Origin: Mycobacterium sp. 236(2023)
GTDB lineage: Bacteria > Actinomycetota > Actinomycetes > Mycobacteriales > Mycobacteriaceae
Direction of reading: 5' to 3'
Length of the DNA: 64,000 bases
Assembly (NCBI RefSeq): GCF_029623955.1
Contig: NZ_JARSBP010000005.1
Coordinates: 310,001-374,000 of the forward strand
The translations under genes were made by a program, and so were the position numbers. Position 1 is the stretch's first letter; each line of letters opens with the position of its first letter. Positions 9,221-16,408 of the stretch are shown piece by piece. The notes under the pieces were generated by a model. It was not told the DNA's origin, searched no databases, and saw nothing but the letters and a program-made list of their open reading frames with translations.

Positions 9221-10606
9221 TCAGTGAACGCGGACGATGATCTCGGAGTGACCGAGCCGGATGACGTCGCCGTCGGCCAGCTGCCACTCTTGCACCGGAG
9301 CGTTGTTCACCGTCGTGCCGTTGGTGGAGTTGAGGTCTGACAATAGCGCGACCTGACCGTCCCAGCGGATCTCCAGGTGGCGCCGTGACACACCCGTGTC
9401 CGGCAGGCGGAACTGAGCATCCTGCCCACGGCCGATCACGTTGGCGCCCTCGCGCAGCTGGTAGGTGCGGCCGCTGCCGTCGTCGAGTTGCAGCGTGATC
9501 GTCGCGCCACCCGGATAGTCGCCTTGACCGGCGCCGTAGCCGCCGTAGCCACCCTGCTGACCACCCGGAGCGCCGTAGCCCTGGTCGCCGTAGCCCTGAT
9601 CGCCATAACCCTGGTCGCCGTAGCCGGCCGGAGCCTCGCCGTAGCGCCCGTAATCGGGCTGCGCGTAATCCTGGCGGCCATAGGACTGCTGGCCGTAGCC
9701 GCCCTGGTCCTGGTATCCGCCCTGTTCGGGGTATCCACCCTGATCCGGGTAGCCGCCGCGGTCCTGGTAGCCGCCTTGACGTCCGTAGTCGTAATCGTTC
9801 GACGGAGCGCCGTAGCCGCCCTGGCCGCCGGGAGGGGGGCCGTAGCCGGCGGGCGGGCGCTGCTCGTAGGACTGCGGGGGATAGCCGCCGGACGGAGGGC
9901 CGTAGCCGGCAGGGGGACGCTGCTCGTAGGACTGGGGTGGGTAGCCACCCTGATCGGGGTACCGGCCCTGCTCGGGATAGCCTCCCTGGTCCTGGTAGCC
10001 GCGTGCGGGGTAGCCCTGATCGCCCTGCGGAGGGTAGCCCTGGTCCGCCGGCGGATAGCCGCGCTGTTCGTCGCCGCGGTTGTAGCCCTCGTCCTGGCGG
10101 TTGTAGTACTCGTCTTCGGGCCGACCCTGTCCCTGGCCGGCGCGGTAGCTCGGATTGTCGGTCATCGGTGGTACTCCTGGTTCTGCGTGGGACGTGACGT
10201 CTCGTGGTGGTGGAGCGGGTTCGACTGTGGTCGCGTCGGGGTTGACGGCGCCACGCGCGCGAAACTGTCCGGTGTGCAGGTCGGGTGACTGTTCGAATCT
10301 GACGACCACATCACCATACGTTTGCCATCCCTGCTCATGGATGTATCCCTCCAGGTGCTTGGCGAACGTGGTTGCGGTGATGTCCGGGTCGGCAATTACT
10401 TTGTGATAGTCAGGCACACTGAGGGTAATGACGTAGTCGTTCGGGGCCAAAACCCGCCCGCCGTGGATTTGACGGGCCCCGGTCTCGGCCTCCCGGCGCA
10501 GCAGCACCTCGACTTCCTGCGGCACTATCGAACCGCCGAACACCCGGGCGAACGCGTCGCCGACCGTGACTTCGAGCTTGCGCTCAAAACGGCCGACCAA
10601 CCCCAT
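9221..10606 (-). CDS. fhaA: FHA-domain protein FhaA with DUF3662 N-terminal domain
   Basis: This 461-residue cytosolic scaffold binds phosphorylated MviN/MurJ pseudokinase and regulates late peptidoglycan synthesis. The N-terminal DUF3662/FhaA domain (about 1-120) contains FGGSIVPQEVE and QTYGDVVVRFEQS. A long disordered Gly/Tyr/Pro/Gln region (about 150-360) is built of repeats. The C-terminal FHA domain (about 370-461) has VIGRGQDAQFRL, SRRHLEI and LNSTNGTTV. The ATG at 10606 gives MGLVGRFERKLE, matching the family N terminus; the extra upstream frame is not conserved. It corresponds to Rv0020c and is followed by the tRNA-Leu locus. Confidence 0.94.
   Translation of the reverse strand: MGLVGRFERKLEVTVGDAFARVFGGSIVPQEVEVLLRREAETGARQIHGGRVLAPNDYVITLSVPDYHKVIADPDITATTFAKHLEGYIHEQGWQTYGDVVVRFEQSPDLHTGQFRARGAVNPDATTVEPAPPPRDVTSHAEPGVPPMTDNPSYRAGQGQGRPEDEYYNRQDEGYNRGDEQRGYPPADQGYPPQGDQGYPARGYQDQGGYPEQGRYPDQGGYPPQSYEQRPPAGYGPPSGGYPPQSYEQRPPAGYGPPPGGQGGYGAPSNDYDYGRQGGYQDRGGYPDQGGYPEQGGYQDQGGYGQQSYGRQDYAQPDYGRYGEAPAGYGDQGYGDQGYGDQGYGAPGGQQGGYGGYGAGQGDYPGGATITLQLDDGSGRTYQLREGANVIGRGQDAQFRLPDTGVSRRHLEIRWDGQVALLSDLNSTNGTTVNNAPVQEWQLADGDVIRLGHSEIIVRVH
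9571..9952 (-). repeat. Tandem repeats in the disordered linker of fhaA
   Basis: Two nearly identical 60-bp units start at 9841 and 9901 and encode a 20-residue block containing YEQRPPAGYGPP. Separately, three 15-bp units at 9581-9625 encode GYGDQ. Both are in frame, so the linker can expand or contract by replication slippage without disrupting either folded domain. Confidence 0.85.
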
Positions 10607-10851
10607 CTGTCCGATCGCCTCCCTCGTCGTGTTGCGGATCTCCGCCGCACTCTGCTGCCACCAGCGTGTCGGCTGGCCGCGATGCTGCATGCATGCTATC
10701 GGCCATCTGTACCCACGACGCACAAACAAATCTCTGAGAATCCCATCGATGCTGGTCACGGGGCCGCCCGAGGTGGTTTTGGAGATGGCGGGGGTGCCCC
10801 AGTACGGTTGGGAGGTCGGGATGCCTGCGTGATAGGCTCCCCCGGTCATTC

Positions 10852-10937
10852 GGGCGAGTGGCGGAATGGCAGACGCGCTGGCTTCAGGTGCCAGTGTCCT
10901 TCGGGACGTGGGGGTTCAAGTCCCCCTTCGCCCACCA
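10852..10937 (+). tRNA. leuT: tRNA-Leu (anticodon CAG)
   Basis: A type II cloverleaf can be folded by eye. The acceptor GGGCGAG pairs with TTCGCCC (one G-T pair), followed by discriminator A and an encoded CCA (10935-10937). The anticodon stem CTGGC/GCCAG encloses loop TTCAGGT with anticodon CAG. A long variable arm (TGTCCTTCGGGACGT) is typical of Leu. The T arm is GGGGG-TTCAAGT-CCCCC. It lies next to fhaA as leuT does in M. tuberculosis. Confidence 0.95.
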
Positions 10938-10943
10938 CACGAA

Positions 10944-10984
10944 GAGGTCACGGATTCGAAAGAGTCCGTGACCTCCTTGTTTTG
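10944..10984 (+). terminator. Intrinsic terminator downstream of tRNA-Leu
   Basis: A perfect 11-bp stem (GAGGTCACGGA at 10944-10954 and TCCGTGACCTC at 10965-10975) with a 10-nt loop is followed by CTTGTTTTG. This is a good rho-independent terminator starting 7 nt after the tRNA CCA end. It separates the tRNA from the DUF222 gene. Confidence 0.8.
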
Positions 10985-11017
10985 TCGGCACGTCCGGGTG
11001 GGAAGATTTGTCGGTGT

Positions 11018-11033
11018 TCGAATGTATGTTCGA
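11018..11033. promoter_or_regulatory. LexA/SOS-box-like palindrome before the DUF222 gene
   Basis: TCGAATGTATGTTCGA matches the mycobacterial/Gram-positive SOS box TCGAAC-N4-GTTCGA at 11 of the 12 fixed positions. 13E12-family genes in M. tuberculosis are reported to carry such boxes. The site ends 3 nt before the ATG at 11037 and contains the alternative ATG at 11022. Confidence 0.6.
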
Positions 11034-11036
11034 ATC

Positions 11037-12539
11037 ATGTCGGGTGGCGAGCTGCAGGCGAAGGTTGCCGCGCTGCGCTCCGCATACGCCGACGTGGCGG
11101 CTTGCGAAGTCGATCTGTTGACTCGGCACGAACTGGTCTCTGCCCTTGATGAACTCGAGGTTCTTGGCTGCCAGTTGCCGTCGGTGAGTCACCGACTGCT
11201 GGCGCGGCTGCAGGTGGAGTCGACCCCGCAGCAGATGGGCGCCAAAACGTGGAAAGAGGTGCTGTCGGTGCGGTGGCGCATCTCCACTTCCGAGGCCCAT
11301 CGCCGCTTGACTGACGCGTCGGTGTTGGCGCCGCGCCAACCGATCACCGGACCGGTGTTACCGCCGGTGCTGCACGCGACCGCGGTCGCTGCGGCCCAGG
11401 GGTTGATCAACGCTGAACACGTCACCGTCATCAGTAAAGCCGTCGCCAAGTTGCCCGGATTTGTGGATGCGGTCACCCGGGAGCAGTTCGAAGTGAAACT
11501 GGTGCGGACCGCGGTCGGCAACGGACCCAAAGAGGTCAAAGAGTCCGCTGAGTTGATGCTGTTCCTGATGGATCAGGACGGTCCCGAACCCGACGACATC
11601 GAGCGTGGCCGTCGGCGAGGCGTCACGATGAGTAAGCAGAAGCCTGACGGCACGACGGATCTCACCGCGACGTTGAGCCCGGAACTGCGATCAATGGTGG
11701 AAGTGGTGTTCGCCAAGTACGCCGCCCCCGGCATGTGTAACCCCGACGATGAGGAGCCGTGCACCTCGGGGACGCCGACACAAGAGCAGATCGACAACGA
11801 TCGCCGCAGCCTGTTCCAGCGCCAACACGACGCCTTGACCGCGGTCCTGCGGATCGCCCTGATGAGCGGCGACCTCGGCCAACTCAACGGGCTGCCGGTC
11901 ACCGTCATCATCCGAACCACGCTGCAGGATCTGGAATCCCGCGCCGGGGTCGGGGTCACCGGGGGTGGCACGAAGCTGCCGATCGCCGAAGTAGTGCGCA
12001 TGGCCGGCCACTCGAACTGTCAGCTCGCCGTGTTCGACAAAGCCACCGGCTCCGCCCTGGACTTGTTCCGGGCACGACGGGTCGCGTCACCGGCGCAGCG
12101 GATCATGCTGATCGCCCGCGACGGCGGCTGCACCAAACCCGGCTGCACCATCGGCGCCTACGGCTCCCAAGCCCATCACGTCGTCACCGACTGGATCAAA
12201 GGCGGCAACACCAACGTCGACGAACTCGGCCTCGCCTGCGGGTCAGACAACCGCAGCGTCACCGACGGCGGCTGGACCACCCGCATGACCGACCAACATG
12301 AGGTCGAATGGATCCCCCCGGAACCGCTGGACACCGGACAAGCCCGGATCAACAACTACCACGTACCCGAACGGCTGCTGCGCCCCGAAGACACTGAGCC
12401 TCAGCCTGATTCGGCGGTGGTGAAGGACCCTGACGCCGAGTCACGCCCCGAGACTGACCCCGAAACCCAAGGCCCACGCCCCAGCGACGACCCCGGCGAC
12501 CCCGGCGGCCCCGCACCACCCGACAACCAAGTGGCGTGA
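11037..12539 (+). CDS. 13E12-family protein: DUF222 domain with C-terminal HNH endonuclease
   Basis: About 500 residues, with a DUF222 domain (about 20-330) and a zinc-finger-like HNH nuclease domain near 350-430: CTKPGC, AHHVVTDWIKGGNTN and a later Cys-Asn pair. A low-complexity acidic/Pro tail follows. Family members are multi-copy in mycobacteria and are considered accessory or possibly mobile genes; the in-cell substrate is unknown. The start is uncertain: the ATG at 11022 lies inside the LexA-like box, so the ATG at 11037 (MSGGELQ) is preferred. The longer frame reaching into the tRNA is spurious. Expression is probably DNA-damage inducible. Confidence 0.85.
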   Translation: MSGGELQAKVAALRSAYADVAACEVDLLTRHELVSALDELEVLGCQLPSVSHRLLARLQVESTPQQMGAKTWKEVLSVRWRISTSEAHRRLTDASVLAPRQPITGPVLPPVLHATAVAAAQGLINAEHVTVISKAVAKLPGFVDAVTREQFEVKLVRTAVGNGPKEVKESAELMLFLMDQDGPEPDDIERGRRRGVTMSKQKPDGTTDLTATLSPELRSMVEVVFAKYAAPGMCNPDDEEPCTSGTPTQEQIDNDRRSLFQRQHDALTAVLRIALMSGDLGQLNGLPVTVIIRTTLQDLESRAGVGVTGGGTKLPIAEVVRMAGHSNCQLAVFDKATGSALDLFRARRVASPAQRIMLIARDGGCTKPGCTIGAYGSQAHHVVTDWIKGGNTNVDELGLACGSDNRSVTDGGWTTRMTDQHEVEWIPPEPLDTGQARINNYHVPERLLRPEDTEPQPDSAVVKDPDAESRPETDPETQGPRPSDDPGDPGGPAPPDNQVA

Positions 12540-12602
12540 TCGCCGTCTACACCGAGGCCGCAGCACTCATTGCTTTCGCAAGCACTCGGGGATAATGGCG
12601 TC

Positions 12603-13175
12603 GTGGAGATCGTATGGCGGCAACGACATACCGACCGGCTTCGGGAGGTGCACGTCGGCTGGGACGGAACCGAGGTCGGGGCGCCGTGCTTCGGACCCGA
12701 TTGGACGCCGGAACCCAACGATCTGCATCTGTTGCGGATCGCTGCGGCATTCGGCCATTGCCCCACGGGACGCTATCCGTATCGGCGACCTGGCAGGGAC
12801 CACGAATATTCGCCGTATGTCGAGCAATTGGCGGAGGACTGCACCTTCGAGTTCACCGATCAGCATCGGCGGCTCCTGGCCGGCATGAGCTGGCAGCTGT
12901 CCGATCCGTACTTCGACGAGGACATCCCGGGCGCCGACCCGAAGCGGCCCTACGGCGACTTCACCTTCTACCAACTGGAGATGGCGCTACTCCTCGGTCT
13001 GATTCCAGCTCAGAAGCCCGCTGATCATGATCCGATGACGCCCGAGATCATCGACGCGATGACAGAACTGCACGCGCAGATGCAACCGGCCCTCCACGCC
13101 TTCCTCCGCCACTTCGACATACCCGACAACGAAAGCTTCAGAGGAGAGGAGTGGGGCGGCTGGGATCGGGTCTGA
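12603..13175 (+). CDS. Hypothetical protein, 190 residues
   Basis: I do not recognise this protein. It is soluble, rich in Trp/His/Tyr and acidic residues, with no signal peptide or membrane segment, and has a His/Pro-rich central part (YPYRRPGRDHEYSPYVEQLA). The start chosen is the GTG at 12603: GATAAT at 12591-12596 sits 7 nt upstream with no Shine-Dalgarno, a convincing leaderless promoter. A TTG at 12570 in the same frame is the alternative. It lies alone between the DUF222 gene and a convergent lipoprotein gene. Confidence 0.65.
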   Translation: MEIVWRQRHTDRLREVHVGWDGTEVGAPCFGPDWTPEPNDLHLLRIAAAFGHCPTGRYPYRRPGRDHEYSPYVEQLAEDCTFEFTDQHRRLLAGMSWQLSDPYFDEDIPGADPKRPYGDFTFYQLEMALLLGLIPAQKPADHDPMTPEIIDAMTELHAQMQPALHAFLRHFDIPDNESFRGEEWGGWDRV

Positions 13176-13191
13176 TCGGTCCGAGCGCCGA

Positions 13192-13737
13192 TCAGCCGCC
13201 GCGGACTTCGTCGGTGATCTCCACGGCGCCGGTGTCGCGGTGGTCGTTCATGTTGCGGCATTCGCCGAAGATCTGGATGCCGCCGCGCTCGGGGTAGTTG
13301 CCCGGCCCGATGACGGCCCACACGTTGCCCTTGTGGACGACGTCGCCGGCGGAGTGGATGCCGGGTGGATTGCCGGCTTCCCACCCGGGTTGTGCGGCAG
13401 CGGTCGACGCGACCGTCTTGCTGAGATCCTGGCCGGTGGTGTCCGGCGGGACGACGAATGCGACGTCGACGCGGCTGCGGTACGGCGGCTCGCCTTGGTC
13501 GTTGCACCATTCCCAGCCGTAATTCGCATAGGTGACGTCCAGGTTGGCGGCCCGGGTGATCTCCTTGGCGGCGTCGACGACCTGGGCACGCGACTCCTCG
13601 TCGGAAATGGGTGTGGGCTCTGGGCTGTCGCGCTTGAACGGGAACATCGAACATCCTCCTGTCGCGGGGACCGCGGTCGCGAGTAGGACGAGAAGCGCCC
13701 CTATGCGGCGCCGCGAAGCCGTACGGAAATAAGTCAT
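13192..13737 (-). CDS. Putative lipoprotein, unknown function
   Basis: 181 residues with a basic N terminus, a hydrophobic stretch (about 12-24) and the lipobox ATGGC placing lipidated Cys at 29, so it is an exported, membrane-anchored lipoprotein. The mature part is soluble with two further Cys (WEWCNDQG and GECRNM) that could form a disulfide. Its start is 8 nt from the stop of the upstream DUF1023 gene (13745), so the two are probably cotranscribed. Similar small lipoproteins accompany DUF1023 hydrolases in mycobacteria, but I cannot name a function. Confidence 0.8.
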   Translation of the reverse strand: MTYFRTASRRRIGALLVLLATAVPATGGCSMFPFKRDSPEPTPISDEESRAQVVDAAKEITRAANLDVTYANYGWEWCNDQGEPPYRSRVDVAFVVPPDTTGQDLSKTVASTAAAQPGWEAGNPPGIHSAGDVVHKGNVWAVIGPGNYPERGGIQIFGECRNMNDHRDTGAVEITDEVRGG

Positions 13738-13744
13738 CGGTCAC

Positions 13745-15622
13745 TCATTGTGCTGGCCGGTCCCATTCCGGGTCGTAGATCACCGGTGTCTCGATGGTGA
13801 GTCCCGGCACGGGAACCTCGCCGACGATCGGCAGATCGAGGCTGTGCGGGGTCGACATGGTCAGCTCGGTTCTGGGCGGCGCCGTCATGCCCAGCTCGCC
13901 CAGGTTGGCGCCGTTGCCGGTGACGATCTGCGTCATGCTGTTCAACGATTCGCTGCCGGCGGTGTAGTAGTACGAATGGTCGGCGGGGTCGATCATGTCG
14001 GCGCCGGGGACCTCGGCCCGGAATCGGGTCGCGCCAAAGTCTTCGAAGGCGGGATCGGTGCCCAACCCGGCCGACGGCCCCATCATGTTGCCGAGCGAGT
14101 CGTTGAGGTCGCCCGGCAGCGTGTTGCCCATCTGTCCGAGCCAGCCCACCGGGTCGGTGGACGCGTCGCCGATGTAGACCTGTCCGCCGTCGACGTTGAA
14201 GTCTGTCGCGCTCTGGGCAACGTCGGTGCCGGGGCTGCCGAGCAGGATGGCGTCGTTGGCCTGCAGGCCGCTGTTGGCGAATGCGTCTGCGACGGTTGTC
14301 GATCCGTAGGAGTGGCCGGCGACGGTCACATGCTGGGGGATCCCGGTGTCGTGAGTCACGCTGAGGCTGTTGACATCCCATGCCAGGGCGTCGCCGCCCG
14401 TGCGGGCGAGGCCGGTGTTGGCGATGTTGGGGTCGGTGAAACTCTCCGGGGTGTCGTAGCCCATCCAGGCGATGACCGCGGTGGGGTTGGCCGGGTCGAC
14501 CTTCTTCGCCTGGTCGTACAGGTTGATGGCGTCGTTGTGGTTGTCGGAGAGCCAGCCGTCGCGCACGCTGGCACTGGTCCCGGGCACGATGACGGCGGTG
14601 TTGGTCGCCTTGTCGGGATTTCCGAGCGCGATCGCGGCCCGGCCTTTCCCGTCGAACGCCTGCGGGTCGTAGGCCCACAGCATCGTCGGACGCCCGTCCA
14701 GCCGCAGCCGTTCCTCGGGGCTGATATCGCTGTAGCGGCGGGGCTGGCCGTCGGGCCCCTTCAGCTCACCATCACGGGTCATCTGGTGGAGCAGGCCCTC
14801 GCTCGTCTTCTTCGCGTTGTCATAGCGAGTGATGTCGGTCTCCGAGAGGCCGTATCGTCCCGGGTTCTTCGCAACCTCGTCAGCGGACACTCGGTGCTGG
14901 TTCGCGACGTTCTCCACCCGATCGAGGTCGTCGTCCATCACCGCGACATTGATGGGATCCCGCGCCTCGGCGGGAATCCCGTTGAGGTTGCCCAGGATTG
15001 GGGGATGCTCGGCGATGAGCTCCTGCCGTTGCTCCTCGGTGAGGGAGTCCCACCACTGCTTGACGTCGGCCGGGTCGGTGTCGGGCGACGGGATCTGGAT
15101 CTGCTGTCCGCCGACGTCGACGGGCGGGTTCGGGATGTCGACGCCGGCCGCCTGATCGATCGCCGACGCGGTGTTCTCGTCGAGGTCGGTGAACAACTGC
15201 AGCATCTTCTGCAGCACCGACGTGAGGTTGTCGGCCATGCCGTCGAGGAAGCGACCGATCAACCACTGCTGCGGGGTGACGGTCCCGTCGTCGGCGACCG
15301 AGAAGCCGAACCGTTCGATGGAGGACACCAGGTCCAGGAGCGCGTCCCGCAGCGCACCCATCTGCAGACCGCCGTTGCGCAGCGCCGACTCCAGGTTGAG
15401 CAGCCGCCTGGCGACGCGGTCCTGCTGGCCGATTTCCTTGAGGCCCTTGGCGATGGCGGCCGACGCGGCGTCACCCGTCCACTTGTCCTGCAGGGCGGAG
15501 AGCATCTCACGTTGCCCGGTGATGACGGCCTGCAGTTCGGAATGCTTGGTGCGCATCGAGTCGGCGGCGTCGACGAGTTTGTCGGGCTGCGATGCCCGCA
15601 CCGTCGATATCGATACCGACAA
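13745..15622 (-). CDS. DUF1023 alpha/beta hydrolase with WXG100-like N-terminal helical region
   Basis: This 625-residue protein has about 130 N-terminal residues that are helical and carry a W-x-G-like KWTGDAA turn, reminiscent of ESX substrate helical hairpins. The C-terminal half is an alpha/beta hydrolase (DUF1023) with VIVPGTSASVRDGW and the nucleophile elbow GHSYGS (Ser438). The likely start is the TTG at 15622, preceded by GGGAGGGACG; the frame upstream has no support. The substrate is unknown; ester or amide hydrolysis is expected from the fold. It is followed at 8 nt by a lipoprotein gene, suggesting a cell-envelope role. Confidence 0.82.
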   Translation of the reverse strand: MSVSISTVRASQPDKLVDAADSMRTKHSELQAVITGQREMLSALQDKWTGDAASAAIAKGLKEIGQQDRVARRLLNLESALRNGGLQMGALRDALLDLVSSIERFGFSVADDGTVTPQQWLIGRFLDGMADNLTSVLQKMLQLFTDLDENTASAIDQAAGVDIPNPPVDVGGQQIQIPSPDTDPADVKQWWDSLTEEQRQELIAEHPPILGNLNGIPAEARDPINVAVMDDDLDRVENVANQHRVSADEVAKNPGRYGLSETDITRYDNAKKTSEGLLHQMTRDGELKGPDGQPRRYSDISPEERLRLDGRPTMLWAYDPQAFDGKGRAAIALGNPDKATNTAVIVPGTSASVRDGWLSDNHNDAINLYDQAKKVDPANPTAVIAWMGYDTPESFTDPNIANTGLARTGGDALAWDVNSLSVTHDTGIPQHVTVAGHSYGSTTVADAFANSGLQANDAILLGSPGTDVAQSATDFNVDGGQVYIGDASTDPVGWLGQMGNTLPGDLNDSLGNMMGPSAGLGTDPAFEDFGATRFRAEVPGADMIDPADHSYYYTAGSESLNSMTQIVTGNGANLGELGMTAPPRTELTMSTPHSLDLPIVGEVPVPGLTIETPVIYDPEWDRPAQ

Positions 15623-15684
15623 CGTCCCTCCCGTCCCTCGACTTCCGATCGTGTCATACGCGCGGTCGGGTTTACTCTGTCCGG

Positions 15685-15954
15685 ATGAGCGGCCAGCGGA
15701 TACCGGGCGGGGTGGTGCACAAGCTGCCCGCCGATCTGCGGACGGCACTTGCGGAGAACACTGCGGCGTTGTCGGCGTGGAAGGACATCACGCCGCTGGC
15801 CCGCAACGAGTTCATCTGCTGGGTTGAGGACGCCAAACAGGACAAGACGCGCGAGCGACGCATCCGCCGCACTCAGGAAGAGCTTGAGGAGGGCATGCGC
15901 AGGCCGTGCTGCTGGCCCGGCTGCAAACACCGCGAGCGCACGGGCAAGGCCTAG
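15685..15954 (+). CDS. Small YdeI/OmpD-associated-family protein
   Basis: 89 residues. The core LPADLRTALAENTAALSAWKDITPLARNEFICWVEDAKQDKTRERRI is typical of the C-terminal YdeI/OmpD-associated module (quoted here as LPADLRTALAEN ... FICWVEDAKQ ... RERRIRRT). The C terminus adds a Cys-rich CCWPGC. TACTCT at 15673-15678 lies 7 nt before the ATG at 15685, indicating a leaderless transcript. Its stop overlaps the convergent ChaB-like gene by 4 nt (CTAG at 15951-15954). The biochemical role of the family is unclear. Confidence 0.75.
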   Translation: MSGQRIPGGVVHKLPADLRTALAENTAALSAWKDITPLARNEFICWVEDAKQDKTRERRIRRTQEELEEGMRRPCCWPGCKHRERTGKA

Positions 15955-16370
15955 CTGCTGCGCCGGGTCTCGCGTCTGTTGGCTTTCATGATCTCGTCGA
16001 CGAGCTCGTCTTTCGTCATCTTCGACCGGCCGGGGATGTCGAGACGGCGGGCGACTTCGGTGAGGTGCTTCTTCGACGCGTTGGCGTCGACGCCCTCGGC
16101 GCTCTCACCCGACGGGTTCGGACCGCCGCTCTCGGCGCGGTCATCGGAAGGTCCGCGCTGCTCCTTCTCTTCCCAGTGGTCGCCGACCTTCTCATAGCTG
16201 TGCTTGAGGGCGCTGTAGGCGACTCGATGCGCGCGTTCGGCATCGCCGTACTGCTCGGCCGCGGCGTCGTGGGCTTTGGTGAACGTGCGCTGCGCCTTCT
16301 CATCCGAGCGCTCAAGAGTGCTCGGCAGCTCGTCCTTCTTGGGCTTACCCGACTTGGTGGTCTTCGGCAT
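15951..16370 (-). CDS. ChaB-like protein with C-terminal Rho-N/SAP-type helical motif
   Basis: This 139-residue hydrophilic protein has an N-terminal ChaB domain (about 10-70: LPSTLERSDEKAQRTF, AHDAAAEQYGD, AHRVAYSALKHSYEKVGDHW, listed as separate segments). After an acidic linker comes a short helical module (about 105-135, RSKMTKDELVDEIMKANRR) resembling SAP/Rho-N nucleic-acid-binding motifs. ChaB proteins are small regulators of unclear function. The combination suggests a DNA- or RNA-associated stress protein, which is inference. Confidence 0.75.
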   Translation of the reverse strand: MPKTTKSGKPKKDELPSTLERSDEKAQRTFTKAHDAAAEQYGDAERAHRVAYSALKHSYEKVGDHWEEKEQRGPSDDRAESGGPNPSGESAEGVDANASKKHLTEVARRLDIPGRSKMTKDELVDEIMKANRRETRRSS

Positions 16371-16408
16371 CTCTGGGCCTTTCGGTTGAAATGCCCTGGG
16401 TACCCCGC

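Noticed and set aside
9488..10288. 266-codon plus-strand frame opposite fhaA rich in Val/Ala/Leu, resembling a membrane protein
   Set aside because: Composition is the antisense reflection of the fhaA Gly/Tyr/Pro repeats; the hydrophobic pattern follows repeat periodicity.
10866..11036. N-terminal extension of the DUF222 protein back into the tRNA
   Set aside because: It would translate the tRNA and its terminator; conserved sequence begins only after the LexA-like box.
13748..15688. 646-codon plus-strand frame opposite the DUF1023 gene
   Set aside because: Antisense shadow with no start signal; minus-strand gene has clear hydrolase motifs.
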